Numbered from the stretch's first letter, positions 23,545 through 32,656 are shown. The stretch: DNA of 64,000 nt from Bin87 sp965261195 (GCA_965261195.1 OZ253455.1:1860001-1924000); one strand, 5' to 3'. A program made the numbers and translations. The notes: generated by a model from the sequence alone, not told the origin.

Positions 23545-24501
23545 ATGTGGGCACTGTTGGCTTTGGGCAGCTCGGTTGCCTTTTGTTTTGTCAGCGTTTG
23601 CGACAAGCGGTTGCTGTCGTTTCATTTGCAGGGCGTGCCGCCGCTCTGTTTATGGTGCGGCTTGGTGGGAATGTCGTATGGCAGCATCACGCTGCTGGTA
23701 GTGGGCATACCCGCCGGCACTTCGTGGACGGTGGCGTTAGGCCCGGTGGCGGCCGGCCTGCTGATGGGCTGCTCGGTGGTGTTGCTCTTCCGCGGCCTGC
23801 GGTTGATGGAAGCGTCGCGGGCGGTTGCCATCACACAGTCCAACCCGGTCTACGTGGCGATACTGGCGATGCTGTTCCTGGGAGAGCGTATTTCGGTGGC
23901 GCAGTGGTGCGCGATTGGACTGGTGGTAGCCGGCGCCGCGCTGATTTCGGTGCGGCTATTCCAGGAGCAGCCTTACGGACGCATTGGCGCCGGCATTGGC
24001 GTACCCAGTCCGGCGATTCTGAATCTTACCGACCGCATCACCGGCTACGGGCCGGCGTTGCTGACGTTGGGCGCGATCAGCATGGCGGCCAGTTTCGTGG
24101 TAGCCAAAGGGACGCTGAACGCTGGGCTGCCGGTATTGACGTTGTTCGGGATGCAGCAGGCCACGGTGGGGCTGGTCTTTTTCCTAGTGGGGTTGACCGG
24201 CGGGCCGCGTCTGCTCTCGGCGGTTCGCCAGCCCCAGGTACTGGCGATGCTGATATTCGGTGAATCAATCATGCCGGCGGTGTCAATCCTGCTGTCGGTA
24301 TATGCCTACAGCCTCGGTGACGCGTCCCTGGTGGCGGCGATGCTGGCAACGCGACCGCTCTTTGTATTTATCGCTACCACGATACTGTCCCGGGTGCGCT
24401 GGCAGCTGCTGGACGAGACGCTCACTCCCAGGGCGCTTGCGGTAAAGGGAGCGTCGATTCTGATGATTGTGGGTGGCGTAGGCGCGTTGAGTCTCGGCTA
24501 A
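23545..24501 (+). CDS. EamA-family (DMT) transporter
   Basis: 318 residues with about ten membrane helices in two EamA repeats: FRGLRLMEASRAVAITQSNP closes the first and LSVYAYSLGDASLVAAMLAT the second, with FLGERIS at the helix-5 end. Such drug/metabolite transporters export amino acids or small metabolites; the substrate is unknown. A GAGG lies before the ATG and the gap to the DUF3800 gene is only 20 bases. A stretch near residues 145-165 is a cytoplasmic loop longer than usual. Confidence 0.87.
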   Translation: MWALLALGSSVAFCFVSVCDKRLLSFHLQGVPPLCLWCGLVGMSYGSITLLVVGIPAGTSWTVALGPVAAGLLMGCSVVLLFRGLRLMEASRAVAITQSNPVYVAILAMLFLGERISVAQWCAIGLVVAGAALISVRLFQEQPYGRIGAGIGVPSPAILNLTDRITGYGPALLTLGAISMAASFVVAKGTLNAGLPVLTLFGMQQATVGLVFFLVGLTGGPRLLSAVRQPQVLAMLIFGESIMPAVSILLSVYAYSLGDASLVAAMLATRPLFVFIATTILSRVRWQLLDETLTPRALAVKGASILMIVGGVGALSLG

Positions 24502-24764
24502 CCGCGACGTTTTCCGACGTCGTGAGCACAAATGGCCTCGTTTGTTGGCCGGGCTGGTCGTCGTCGGGGTGGCCGCTTACGTATATGATGCGCCTTTCGC
24601 CGTTGACGGGAATCGAATCCGTCGCATAATGCACGAATAATGGTTGTTGTTTCGCCCAGAATTGTTGACAACCGACGCCATAACGCATACCATTTTTGGG
24701 CAATCTTTTACGCAGAACGGCATCCGGCAAAAGCCGATGGCTTTCGTGCGGAGACTACCAAATA

Positions 24765-25199
24765 ATGGATGAACTCGACCTCAAGATAATCGGCATTCTG
24801 CAGGCGGACGGGCGTGCGTCCAACGCCAAAATTGCTCGTGCTGTGGGTGTGAGCGAGGGGACGGTGCGCCGTCGGTTGCGCCGCCTCATCAATGACGACA
24901 TCGTGCACGTGGTGGCGGTGCCCAACCTGGAGAAGATGGGCTATGGCACGACCGCCTTGATCGGCCTGGAGACCGGCCCCGGCAAGTCGGACGCGGTGGC
25001 GGAGTCCATTGCGAAGCTCGACGAAGCCCACTATGTTGTGGTTGCCACCGGCCCCTACGACGTCTTCGTGTGGACTGCGCTGGAATCCGCAGAGAGCCTG
25101 GGCGATTTCCTCCGCACCCGCATCGGCGTGATTGAAGGCGTCCAAAAGACCCAAACCTTCGTGACCCTGTCCACCAAAAAGCGCTTTACCCGAGTGTAA
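24765..25199 (+). CDS. Lrp/AsnC-family transcriptional regulator
   Basis: 144 residues. The N-terminal winged helix-turn-helix is MDELDLKIIGILQADGRASN then AKIARAVGVSEGTVRRRLRR. The C-terminal RAM domain has VVATGPYDVFVWTALESAES and IEGVQKTQTFVTLS. The family forms octamers that sense amino acids. GGAG lies 11 bases before ATG 24765. It is the next gene after an EamA exporter, which is a common pairing for amino-acid export control; that link is inference. Confidence 0.87.
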   Translation: MDELDLKIIGILQADGRASNAKIARAVGVSEGTVRRRLRRLINDDIVHVVAVPNLEKMGYGTTALIGLETGPGKSDAVAESIAKLDEAHYVVVATGPYDVFVWTALESAESLGDFLRTRIGVIEGVQKTQTFVTLSTKKRFTRV

Positions 25200-25248
25200 C
25201 CGGCGTCCTTTTTTCGCCTCGCACGGCCAATATTTAGGGGCGTTCCGG

Positions 25249-25276
25249 TTGCATTGACTACCTGCCATGCTATAAT
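25249..25276 (+). promoter_or_regulatory. Promoter upstream of ferredoxin
   Basis: TTGCAT (25249-25254) and a perfect TATAAT (25271-25276) with a 16-base spacer, about 80 bases before the ferredoxin start. Confidence 0.55.
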
Positions 25277-25354
25277 TCCGGCACTGATAAATGGCGACCC
25301 GACGGTGGGTTTTGCCACCCTTGCCCGCAACACATCCTTTGAGGGAATGCCGCT

Positions 25355-25597
25355 ATGACCTACATCATTACCGAGCCATGCGTGGGCGTCAAAGATGCCG
25401 CGTGCGTAGACGTTTGCCCGGTAGACTGCATCTACACTACCGACGACGATGATATGTACTACATCAGCCCGGACGAGTGCATTGATTGCGCCGCCTGCGA
25501 GCCGGTTTGTCCCGTCACCGCCATCTTCGCTGAGGAAGCAGTTCCTGGTATGTACGAGGAATACATCCAGAAAAACTACGACTATTTCAGCAAGTAA
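25355..25597 (+). CDS. fdxA: Seven-iron ferredoxin ([3Fe-4S][4Fe-4S])
   Basis: 80 residues. Cysteines 9, 17 and 52 match the [3Fe-4S] ligands and 21, 42, 45 and 48 the [4Fe-4S] ligands of Azotobacter-type FdI; C25 matches the free cysteine. The motifs are PCVGVKDAACVDVCPVDC and DECIDCAACEPVCP. The protein is acidic and cytosolic, an electron carrier. GAGGG precedes the ATG, a TATAAT promoter lies upstream and a strong hairpin terminator downstream, so it is a one-gene transcript. Confidence 0.92.
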   Translation: MTYIITEPCVGVKDAACVDVCPVDCIYTTDDDDMYYISPDECIDCAACEPVCPVTAIFAEEAVPGMYEEYIQKNYDYFSK

Positions 25598-25717
25598 ATG
25601 ACGATGCGGCGATGGTAGCCGTACCGCTGCGGTGTGCAGGTCGCTGCTCCATTAGTCGTCGTCAACCGCGAGGTATTACGTCAATCGGAGCGGCGCCTGG
25701 GCGACCGACAGATCTTC

Positions 25718-25752
25718 GCGCCCGGCATTCTTCGGCCGGGCGCAGGTTTTGA
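25718..25752 (+). terminator. Rho-independent terminator after ferredoxin
   Basis: Nine-bp GC stem GCGCCCGGC/GCCGGGCGC (25718-25726, 25735-25743) followed by AGGTTTTG. Confidence 0.7.
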
Positions 25753-25806
25753 GAATTAGTCCCTAACCCCTGGACCCTAAACCCGCTGGACCCTATCCTG
25801 CGCCTG

Positions 25807-26649
25807 ATGACAATTCCCGATCAGCAGATTCCCGACCGCGATGCAACGGTCAAACCCGATGTGAATATCGTGGTGTGCGCCGACGAATACGGGTGCCAGC
25901 GTTGGTACTCTCAAGGGCGCAACGCCGCCGATGTATTGCAGGAACTGCAAGATGCGGTGGCCGCGGAGCACGGCGAACGGGTGCAGATTACCACTGCCGG
26001 CTGCATCCTGGGCTGCACCTACGGGCCGAGGTTCGATGTGGCCCGCCGCTGGTCAGGGGAGAAAGCGCTGTACGGCGCGATCGCTGGCGAGGCCAGCATC
26101 ACGCGCCGGGGCCGCGTTCGGTTTGCCCCCATTCCAGCCGAGTTCAGCCAGGTTATCAGCGATAATCTCCCTGAAACGGCGGTCCCGCTGGCCGAGCTGG
26201 GCGGAGTTGCGCCAGCAGCCGACATTGACCTGCTGCGTCAGATTTTGCTGGATTGCAGCCGCGGCATCGACCGAGCCGGCTCCGGTCTGAACGAGGCGAT
26301 GGTGATGGTTCACAACTCGGCGGCCGTGGTTTCCATACCGGCAACACTGGCTGACCTGGAACTGATTGACGGCGACGGGCGACAGTCTGAGCTGGGCGAC
26401 ATTGCCGTGTTGACAACCGACGGCGACGGGCGGGCGGCGATCCAGTTGAGCCGCATACGGCAGGTGGAGTTCATGCACCGGAGGTTGGGCAACGATATGC
26501 CCAGCTATGCCATCTGGATGCGGGACGAATCGCTGGAAACCGTGTACCGCATTTATCTGCGCCGTTCCGACGACGAATCCAGCAACCCGGCACGCCACCG
26601 GTTGTTCATGCAGCTGATCGACAAGTACGGCGCCCGAGTGTCTTTGTGA
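25807..26649 (+). CDS. Thioredoxin-like [2Fe-2S] ferredoxin domain fused to a C-terminal domain of unknown type
   Basis: 280 residues. The first 95 resemble a thioredoxin-fold [2Fe-2S] protein: VNIVVCADEYGCQR...VLQELQDAV...ITTAGCILGCTYGP gives Cys24, Cys30, Cys66 and Cys70. The remainder has no cysteine-rich motif. Its C-terminal strand-rich part (VEFMHRRLGN, YAIWMRDESLETVYRIYLRR, LFMQLIDKYG) faintly resembles heme-utilisation ChuX/HutX proteins. No ribosome-binding site is evident. Its position between ferredoxin and aconitase suggests an Fe-S or redox role, but the function is not assigned. Confidence 0.6.
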   Translation: MTIPDQQIPDRDATVKPDVNIVVCADEYGCQRWYSQGRNAADVLQELQDAVAAEHGERVQITTAGCILGCTYGPRFDVARRWSGEKALYGAIAGEASITRRGRVRFAPIPAEFSQVISDNLPETAVPLAELGGVAPAADIDLLRQILLDCSRGIDRAGSGLNEAMVMVHNSAAVVSIPATLADLELIDGDGRQSELGDIAVLTTDGDGRAAIQLSRIRQVEFMHRRLGNDMPSYAIWMRDESLETVYRIYLRRSDDESSNPARHRLFMQLIDKYGARVSL

Positions 26650-26738
26650 AGGTGGCGGCGCGACGCTGGCCCACGTTGTTAGTTGTTAATAGGTCAGCGT
26701 GCTGCATTGCCCGCCGTGTGGCGTTCCGGTCCCATTGC

Positions 26739-26797
26739 CGTTAGAATTGAGACCCGTTTCCGTTAGAATCCCAGTTTCCGTAAGAATTAAAGACCCA
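26739..26797. repeat. Three short imperfect direct repeats before aconitase
   Basis: CCGTTAGAATTGAGACCC (26739), CCGTTAGAATCCCA (26761) and CCGTAAGAATTAAAGACCC (26779) recur at about 20-base intervals, 63-120 bases before the aconitase start. They may bind a regulator. Confidence 0.4.
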
Positions 26798-26859
26798 TTG
26801 GCCGTTTGGAATTACAGCCTGTTGGCAACCAAGCAAACTCGAGGAGGAATGAATCCACG

Positions 26860-29142
26860 ATGAGTAACATTGACTCCACGCCGGAATTTGTGCGGGAAAC
26901 GTACCGCAAGATGGACGAAAAACTCCAGCAGGTCAGGGCGCGGCTCAACCGTCCACTGACCATGGCGGAGAAGGTGCTGCTCTCCCATCTGGACGATGTG
27001 GACGAGGCTGAACTGCGTCCGGGAGCCAGCTATATCAACCTGCGCCCCGACCGGGTGGCCCATCAGGACGTTACCGGGCAGATGGCCATTCTGCAATTTA
27101 TGCAGTCGGGCCGGAGCCGGGTAGCGGTGCCCACCACGGTACACTGCGACCACCTGATTCAGGCTCGGGTCGGCGCCTCCTCTGACTTGCAGGACGCCCT
27201 GAACGAGAGCAACGAGGTTTACCAGTTCCTGGAATCCTCCTGCCGCCGCTTTGGCATGGGCTTCTGGCGGCCCGGTTCCGGCATCATTCACCAGGTGGTG
27301 TTGGAAAAGTACGCCTTCCCCGGCAGCTTGATCATCGGCACCGACTCCCACACCGTGAATGGCGGTGGCTTGGGTTCTCTCGCCATTGGCGTGGGTGGCG
27401 CGGACGCCGCCGACGTGATGGCCGGCCTGCCCTGGGAAGTGCGCTATCCGCAGATTATCGGCGTGAAGCTGACCGGCGCCATGAATGGCTGGACGGCGCC
27501 CAAGGACGTCATCATCAAGCTGGCCTACGAGCTGACGGTGTCCGGCGGGACCAACTCCATTATCGAGTACTTCGGCCCCGGCACCGAGTCGATTTCCTGC
27601 ACCGGCAAGGGCACGATCTGCAACATGGGCGCTGAATTGGGCGCGACCGGAGATATGTTCCCCTACGATGAGCGCATGGCGGTGTACCTGCGGGCAACGG
27701 GCCGGACAGAACTGGCCGAAATAGCCGCCGAGCACCGGCATCTGCTGACTGCCGACCCCGAAGTCGAGCAGAATCCCGAGCAATACTACGACCGGGTGGT
27801 GGAGATTGACCTGTCCACCCTGGAGCCGCACGTTACCGGCCCGCACTCGCCCGACCGGGCGCGCACCATCTCCCAGCTGGCGGCTGATGTAGAGCGGGAA
27901 GGGTTCCCCGACCGGGTGTCCGTGGCGCTGGTGGGCAGCTGCACCAACTCTTCTTACGAGGACATGGAGCGGTGCGCCGACGTGGCCCGCCAGGCGTCTG
28001 CCCGCGGAGTCAAGGCCGCATCCGGCCTGCTGGTTACTCCCGGCTCTGAGCAGGTGCGCGCCACCATCGAACGGGACGGCCAGGCGGCGGCCCTGGAAGC
28101 CGTGGGCGCAACCGTGCTCGCCAACGCCTGCGGCCCGTGCATCGGACAGTGGAACCGCCCCGAGGCGCGCGGCACGGAAAACAGCATCGTTACCTCCTAC
28201 AACCGCAACTTCCCCAGCCGCAACGACGGCAACGCCGGCACCATGAACTTTATTGCCAGCCCGGAGCTTGCGGTAGCCATCGGCCTGGGCGGTCGCCTGT
28301 CGTTCAACCCGCTGACCGACCCGCTGATTGACGCCGAGGGCAACGAGTTCATGCTCCAGCCTCCGGCGCCGGCGCCCGAGGTTCCGCCCACCGGTTTTGA
28401 CCCGGGGGCCGATCTGTACCTGGAGCCGCCGGAAGACGGCAGCGATGTTGAAGTTAGCGTCGATTCCGCCAGCAACCGTCTTCAGGTGCTGGACCCCTGG
28501 GAAGCCTGGGATGGCAAAGACTTTGAGGACATTCCGATCCTGGTGAAAACCCAGGGCAAGACCACCACCGACCACATCTCTCCGGCCGGCCCGTGGCTGC
28601 GCTTCCGGGGGCATCTGAACAACCTGAGCGACAATATGTTCCTCGGAGCCAGCAACGCCTTCACCGAGGACAACGGCACCGGCAAGAACCAGTTGTCCGG
28701 CGAAGAAATTGCGCCCATACCCGAAATCGCCCGAGCCTACAAGGCCCAGGGTTTGCGCTGGGTCGCCATTGGGGACGAGAACTACGGCGAGGGTTCCAGT
28801 CGGGAACACGCCGCCATGTCGCCGCGAATGCTGGGGGCGGCCGCCATCATCACCCGCAGCTTCGCCCGCATCCACGAGTCGAACCTCAAGAAGCAGGGCT
28901 TGCTGGCCCTCACCTTCGAGGATCCGGCAGACTGGGAGCGGGTGCAGGACGATGATCGCATGAGCCTGGTCGGGCTGAGCGATCTGGCCCCCGACCGGCC
29001 CGTGCAGGCAATTCTGAAGCACGCCGACGGCAGCGAAGAGACGCTGAACCTGCGGCACACCCTCAATGAGCCGCAAATTGAATGGTTCAAAGCGGGCAGC
29101 GCGATGAACCACATGAAGAACCTGGAAGAAGCCGGGGGTTAG
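26860..29142 (+). CDS. acn: Aconitate hydratase (mitochondrial-type)
   Basis: 760 residues; interconverts citrate and isocitrate in the TCA cycle. The length and GTDSHTVNGGGLGSLAIGVG match the mitochondrial-type aconitases rather than bacterial AcnB. The [4Fe-4S] cysteines are in GSCTNSSYEDMERC and ANACGPCIGQW; NRNFPSRNDGNAGTMNF and IGDENYGEGSSREHAA are the other active-site blocks. AGGAGG precedes ATG 26860 with a rather long 12-base spacer; no better start is seen. It is probably monocistronic: a 9-bp hairpin follows the stop. Confidence 0.95.
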   Translation: MSNIDSTPEFVRETYRKMDEKLQQVRARLNRPLTMAEKVLLSHLDDVDEAELRPGASYINLRPDRVAHQDVTGQMAILQFMQSGRSRVAVPTTVHCDHLIQARVGASSDLQDALNESNEVYQFLESSCRRFGMGFWRPGSGIIHQVVLEKYAFPGSLIIGTDSHTVNGGGLGSLAIGVGGADAADVMAGLPWEVRYPQIIGVKLTGAMNGWTAPKDVIIKLAYELTVSGGTNSIIEYFGPGTESISCTGKGTICNMGAELGATGDMFPYDERMAVYLRATGRTELAEIAAEHRHLLTADPEVEQNPEQYYDRVVEIDLSTLEPHVTGPHSPDRARTISQLAADVEREGFPDRVSVALVGSCTNSSYEDMERCADVARQASARGVKAASGLLVTPGSEQVRATIERDGQAAALEAVGATVLANACGPCIGQWNRPEARGTENSIVTSYNRNFPSRNDGNAGTMNFIASPELAVAIGLGGRLSFNPLTDPLIDAEGNEFMLQPPAPAPEVPPTGFDPGADLYLEPPEDGSDVEVSVDSASNRLQVLDPWEAWDGKDFEDIPILVKTQGKTTTDHISPAGPWLRFRGHLNNLSDNMFLGASNAFTEDNGTGKNQLSGEEIAPIPEIARAYKAQGLRWVAIGDENYGEGSSREHAAMSPRMLGAAAIITRSFARIHESNLKKQGLLALTFEDPADWERVQDDDRMSLVGLSDLAPDRPVQAILKHADGSEETLNLRHTLNEPQIEWFKAGSAMNHMKNLEEAGG

Positions 29143-29169
29143 CCGCCTGCTGACGATTCCGGCGAACCG

Positions 29170-29197
29170 GTTGGGGCGGCGCTTGCGTCGCCCCAAC
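29170..29197. terminator. Hairpin after aconitase
   Basis: GTTGGGGCG/CGCCCCAAC stem with a 10-base loop, 28 bases after the stop. There is no strong T-run, so it may be a weak terminator or a dispersed repeat. Confidence 0.4.
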
Positions 29198-29300
29198 GTA
29201 GTTAATTCGCACTACCCTGGGCTGCTGATGGAGAGGGGATTTTCGTCCTCACCCTCTGCCGTCAAGTAGGGCTATGCACTCACCCGTACCCATTTTGATT

Positions 29301-29430
29301 TGTCATTGCGAGGAGCCCCCGCTCATCCCGAGCTTGTCGAGGGACGTGGCAATCTCGATGAGGTTGAACACACGTCGGCGAACCATCATTGCTACGGCGA
29401 CGAGATTGCCACGCTACGCTCGCAATGACA
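29301..29430. repeat. 130-bp dispersed element with 12-bp inverted ends, copy 1
   Basis: Begins TGTCATTGCGAG and ends CTCGCAATGACA. A near-identical copy lies at 57371-57500 and partial copies at 36383-36416 and 15678-15704. It lies in the 424-bp gap between aconitase and the fusion gene; the rest of that gap holds a GCTCATGGTGAGCCTGTCGA-type repeat (about 29469-29490). Confidence 0.8.
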
Positions 29431-29566
29431 AAGTGGGTACGCATGAGGGTTACTCTGACTACGTTCCGCTCATGGTGAGCCTGTCGAACCACTCGCCCCT
29501 CGCAATGACAATCAGACCAACGTCCGGAGTTTTGCAGGGCCCTGCATCGCACGGCCCTGCCCAGCA

Positions 29567-31324
29567 TTACGGGAAGGAGGATTTTTGGGATTGGCGGCTG
29601 GCCTGGTGGGCGGCCAGCACGGGTATCAGGCGTTCCAGCTGTTCGCGGGATACTTCTCCCATGAGGCAGATTTGCAGCCAGTTGCGGTCGCGCAGGTAGC
29701 CGCTGGCGTAGGATGTGTAGAAGCCGTGGGATTCCAGCGCCAGACCCAGTTCACCGGCGTCCAGATCTGCCGGCGGCAGGGCTATGGTGGTAACCGCGCC
29801 GATGCTCTCGTGTTCCGCTGCCACCAGCGTGAAGCCCAGCGCACGGAGTCGTTGGCGAATCCAGAGGCCGTCTGCTGCAATGCCCGCCAGCAGTTCCGGC
29901 GACTGCCGTTGCAACCCGGCGTCGAGGGCGGCCAGCAGATTGGACGACAGCGTGAACGGAACGGTATCGTTCGCGGAGCTGCCGCAGTGCAGCCCCAAAT
30001 CCAGGTAGCGCGGCAAGGCCCCATCAGGTTGGGGACGCTCGGCGCAGAACACCAGCCCCAGGCCGGGATACGCCGCCATGCCCTTGCCGCTGGCGGCGCT
30101 GGCGAGCCAGACTCCGCGCAGGTCAACCGCGGTGGCGCCAAAGCTGCTGATGCAATCCAGCGCCAAGCGCGCGCCGTGCCGCTGGCAAATCGCTTTGAGC
30201 CGGGGCAGGTCGGCCAGTGCGCCGGTGGAAGTTTCGCAGTGGACGGTCCACAACCAGCCACCCGGTTGGGCGGCTAACGCGGCGTCAATCCGTCGGTAGT
30301 CCAGCGGCGTACCCCAATCGTGCTCCACTGCCGTGAAACGCAGGCCCATGCGGTTGGCGTGGTCGAAAAGGCGGCCGCCAAACTCGCCGGCCGCTACGAT
30401 TACGCCGGGGACGTCCATCCGGGACAATTGGGCGGCGACCACATCGTTGGCCATCGTGCCGGAGCCTACCATGACCGCCGCATGGTTGGCGCCGGTCAAC
30501 TGACACATCCGCTGCCGCACCCGCAGCATCATTTCCGCGAATTCCGGCGACCGATGCGACTTGGGGGGATGCTGGAATGCCTGCACCACTGCGGCCGGCA
30601 TTGCAACCGGTCCGGGGGTGAGGATGACCGGCGCGCCTTGCGGCGCGGATACCGCGTCGTGAAACTGGCCGGCAAACTCCATTGCAACGTTGCCCACCGG
30701 ACGATACATGGGCTGGTATGGGGCGTCGTCGTTCCCCACCACGGGGCCGAAGGGGATGAACCCGATGTGGCGGTACAGCGATTGCTGCGAAACGCGACCC
30801 GACATCACCACGTAGTCGTAGCCACCCTCCTGGCAATACCGCGCCATCATGGTCAGCAAACCTTGCAGCACACGGGTGCGGCGCATATCGGGGCGCACCG
30901 CCAGCAGCCTGACCTCGCACAGCCTGGCATCTTTGGCCGGCGGCAAATACTGCTCCAGGTTGCCCAGTTTCTCGTCAAGGGAAAAGGGTCGGCGGTCGCG
31001 GACGCACACCATACCCACCAGTTCGCTCTCGCGGCGGCAGATAAAATAGGTGTTCTCCCGGTGGAAACGGTCAATCAGGGTGCGGTCGTCGTTGGAGGGG
31101 TGCTGTGGCACCTCTTCGACGAAGGATACGTAGTTGAGTTGGGAGATTTCTTCAAATTCCCAATCCTGATCGGCCTGCTTGAACACCAGGCCAGCGCCGT
31201 TATTGCCGCTGCCGCCGGGTCCGTCGCTGGCGGGTCCATGTTCCGCGGGTCCGTTCCCGTTGGAGGGCACTGCGCCGTCGGATTTCGCGGTGGTGTTGGA
31301 AATTGGTCGTGTCGAGTCGGTCAT
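29567..31324 (-). CDS. GNAT acetyltransferase-class V aminotransferase fusion
   Basis: 585 residues. After a 48-residue Gly/Asn/Pro-rich leader comes a GNAT-like domain (about 49-215): EISQLNYVSFVEEVP, TYFICRRESELVGMVCVRDR, LCEVRLLAVRPDMRRTRVLQ and YRHIGFIPFG. A fold-type I aminotransferase (about 230-575) follows: VILTPGPVAMPA, MVGSGTMANDVVAAQL, TSTGALADLP, LDCISSFGAT and SAASGKGMAAYPG with the PLP lysine. It resembles the alanine-glyoxylate / 2-aminoethylphosphonate aminotransferase group. Fusing an N-acyltransferase-like fold to a transaminase suggests sequential action on one small amine, but the substrate is unknown. No ribosome-binding site is seen at the only available start. Confidence 0.8.
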   Translation of the reverse strand: MTDSTRPISNTTAKSDGAVPSNGNGPAEHGPASDGPGGSGNNGAGLVFKQADQDWEFEEISQLNYVSFVEEVPQHPSNDDRTLIDRFHRENTYFICRRESELVGMVCVRDRRPFSLDEKLGNLEQYLPPAKDARLCEVRLLAVRPDMRRTRVLQGLLTMMARYCQEGGYDYVVMSGRVSQQSLYRHIGFIPFGPVVGNDDAPYQPMYRPVGNVAMEFAGQFHDAVSAPQGAPVILTPGPVAMPAAVVQAFQHPPKSHRSPEFAEMMLRVRQRMCQLTGANHAAVMVGSGTMANDVVAAQLSRMDVPGVIVAAGEFGGRLFDHANRMGLRFTAVEHDWGTPLDYRRIDAALAAQPGGWLWTVHCETSTGALADLPRLKAICQRHGARLALDCISSFGATAVDLRGVWLASAASGKGMAAYPGLGLVFCAERPQPDGALPRYLDLGLHCGSSANDTVPFTLSSNLLAALDAGLQRQSPELLAGIAADGLWIRQRLRALGFTLVAAEHESIGAVTTIALPPADLDAGELGLALESHGFYTSYASGYLRDRNWLQICLMGEVSREQLERLIPVLAAHQASRQSQKSSFP

Positions 31325-31467
31325 AAGCGGTTCAGCTGCAACCAGTGAGCGCGAGCGACGCCAGTTTGCCTGAAAGCCGATGGTTACAGCCAGTGTTTTA
31401 CCATACTAAATGAATCGAATGGCAAATGGCTTGGAATCCGGGAACATATTTACCATAATCTGAACGA

Positions 31468-31496
31468 TGCACACCATAGCCCCGGTGCGATATAAT
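31468..31496 (+). promoter_or_regulatory. Promoter upstream of the VOC gene
   Basis: TGCACA and TATAAT separated by 17 bases; about 80 bases before the ATG. Confidence 0.45.
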
Positions 31497-31576
31497 GCCG
31501 GCAATTCTCATCCTGGGGCGTCGCCCTTCCTTGCAGCGGCGTCCCAGCGCCGAAAACCCGAAACGGAGGTACTATT

Positions 31577-32065
31577 ATGTCCCACACACCGAGGCAGCTC
31601 GGCCATCTGGTCATCAAGGTTCGCGACATTGAACGTAGCGTTGATTTTTACACCAACGTGCTGGGGCTCACGGTGATGACGGCCCGGCCCGGCGGAATGA
31701 CCTTCCTTTCTGCGAACACCACCATGTCCCACGAGTTAGCCCTGGTTCCGCTGGGCATGGACGCGCCCGGTCCCGAAGATCGCCGCGTCGGCCTGGCGCA
31801 CATGGCCTGGCAGATGAACTCCTTCCGCGACTTGAAGGAACTGTACGAGCGTTGCAAGGACCACGGCGTCCGTATCAAGCGGCTGGGCGACCACGGTATC
31901 TCCATGGGCGTCTACATCTACGATCCGGACGACAACGAGATCGAAATTTACTACGAAGCGCCCGAGTCGGAATGGGGCAACCGGGAAGGCTTCCTGTTCG
32001 ATGGCAACTTCCCCTGGCAGCTGGAGCCGATAGAGGAGCCGGTTGCGGTCGGCGACGACGACTAA
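31577..32065 (+). CDS. VOC-superfamily protein (glyoxalase/extradiol dioxygenase fold)
   Basis: 162 residues with two beta-alpha-beta-beta-beta modules. RQLGHLVIKVRDIERSVDFY opens the first and GLAHMAWQMNSFRDLKELYE the second. Likely metal ligands are His10, His77 and the glutamate of DDNEIEIYYEAP. The order H...H...E and IYIYDPDDNEIE resemble catechol 2,3-dioxygenase-like members. The C-terminal FPWQLEPIEE tail is common in this subgroup. CGGAGG lies nine bases before the ATG. The substrate is not predictable. Confidence 0.85.
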   Translation: MSHTPRQLGHLVIKVRDIERSVDFYTNVLGLTVMTARPGGMTFLSANTTMSHELALVPLGMDAPGPEDRRVGLAHMAWQMNSFRDLKELYERCKDHGVRIKRLGDHGISMGVYIYDPDDNEIEIYYEAPESEWGNREGFLFDGNFPWQLEPIEEPVAVGDDD

Positions 32066-32096
32066 ACCGACTCAGGGCTTTCATTAGTGATACGGA

Positions 32097-32124
32097 GTAG
32101 GGGCGAATAATTATTCGCTCCTAC
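32097..32124. repeat. GTAGGGGCGAAT inverted repeat, third copy
   Basis: GTAGGGGCGAAT-AATT-ATTCGCTCCTAC, one mismatch between arms, 31 bases after the VOC stop. Confidence 0.8.
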
Positions 32125-32167
32125 GGTCGATTGTCTCTGGGGGCACCCGAACGGAAATCAGCAGTTT

Positions 32168-32656
32168 ATGACTAACTTGCCTCCTCCCGACGAACCGGAT
32201 ATTTACGAATCGCTGGCGGCGGCCTTGATTGAGGCCAGTACCGGCATTCGGACGGCCAATGAGACGGGTTTTGCCGCGCTGGATCCCATGGACCGGGCTA
32301 TTGAATTAACGGCTGGCACCCCCGACTTGCTGCGCCAGGCCAGGGAATTGTCGGAACAAGCCTGGGATTTGCGGCACCAGGCTGGGTTGCTCACTACTCA
32401 GGGTGGCGATGAAGACATTGCGCAAGCCGATGGATTACGACGACAGTCCGGCGTATTGATTGGCCAGGCTAGCGTTATATCGGAGCAGGTTCTGGCCAGC
32501 GTTTTGGAAAGCCGGTCATTCATGCGGCAAAGTATTGAACAGTTGATGGCTGCATCCGAAATTCATCGGCTGGCGTTGGAGAGGGCTACTATGTTGCTGT
32601 ACTCGGCGCGACGCCGTCAGAGCAACGGCGATAATCCGGACGCGCTCACTGCGTAG
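32168..32656 (+). CDS. Helical hypothetical protein upstream of nadB
   Basis: 162 residues, not recognised. It is almost entirely predicted helix: LAAALIEASTGIRTANETGF, LLRQARELSEQAWDLRHQAG and VISEQVLASVLESRSFMRQS show heptad-like Leu/Ala spacing, so it may form a coiled-coil bundle. There is no signal peptide and no cysteine. No clear ribosome-binding site precedes ATG 32168. Its stop is 12 bases before the nadB start, so the two are probably co-transcribed. Confidence 0.55.
   Translation: MTNLPPPDEPDIYESLAAALIEASTGIRTANETGFAALDPMDRAIELTAGTPDLLRQARELSEQAWDLRHQAGLLTTQGGDEDIAQADGLRRQSGVLIGQASVISEQVLASVLESRSFMRQSIEQLMAASEIHRLALERATMLLYSARRRQSNGDNPDALTA

Noticed and set aside
26812..29196. A 794-codon minus-strand open frame opposite aconitase
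   Set aside because: Mirror of a very GC-rich conserved gene; composition is His/Gly/Val-rich with no domain and no ribosome-binding site.
14789..32124. Repeated GTAGGGGCGAAT hairpins as a CRISPR array or riboswitch
   Set aside because: Copies are isolated and far apart with no spacers, and they do not share flanking structure.
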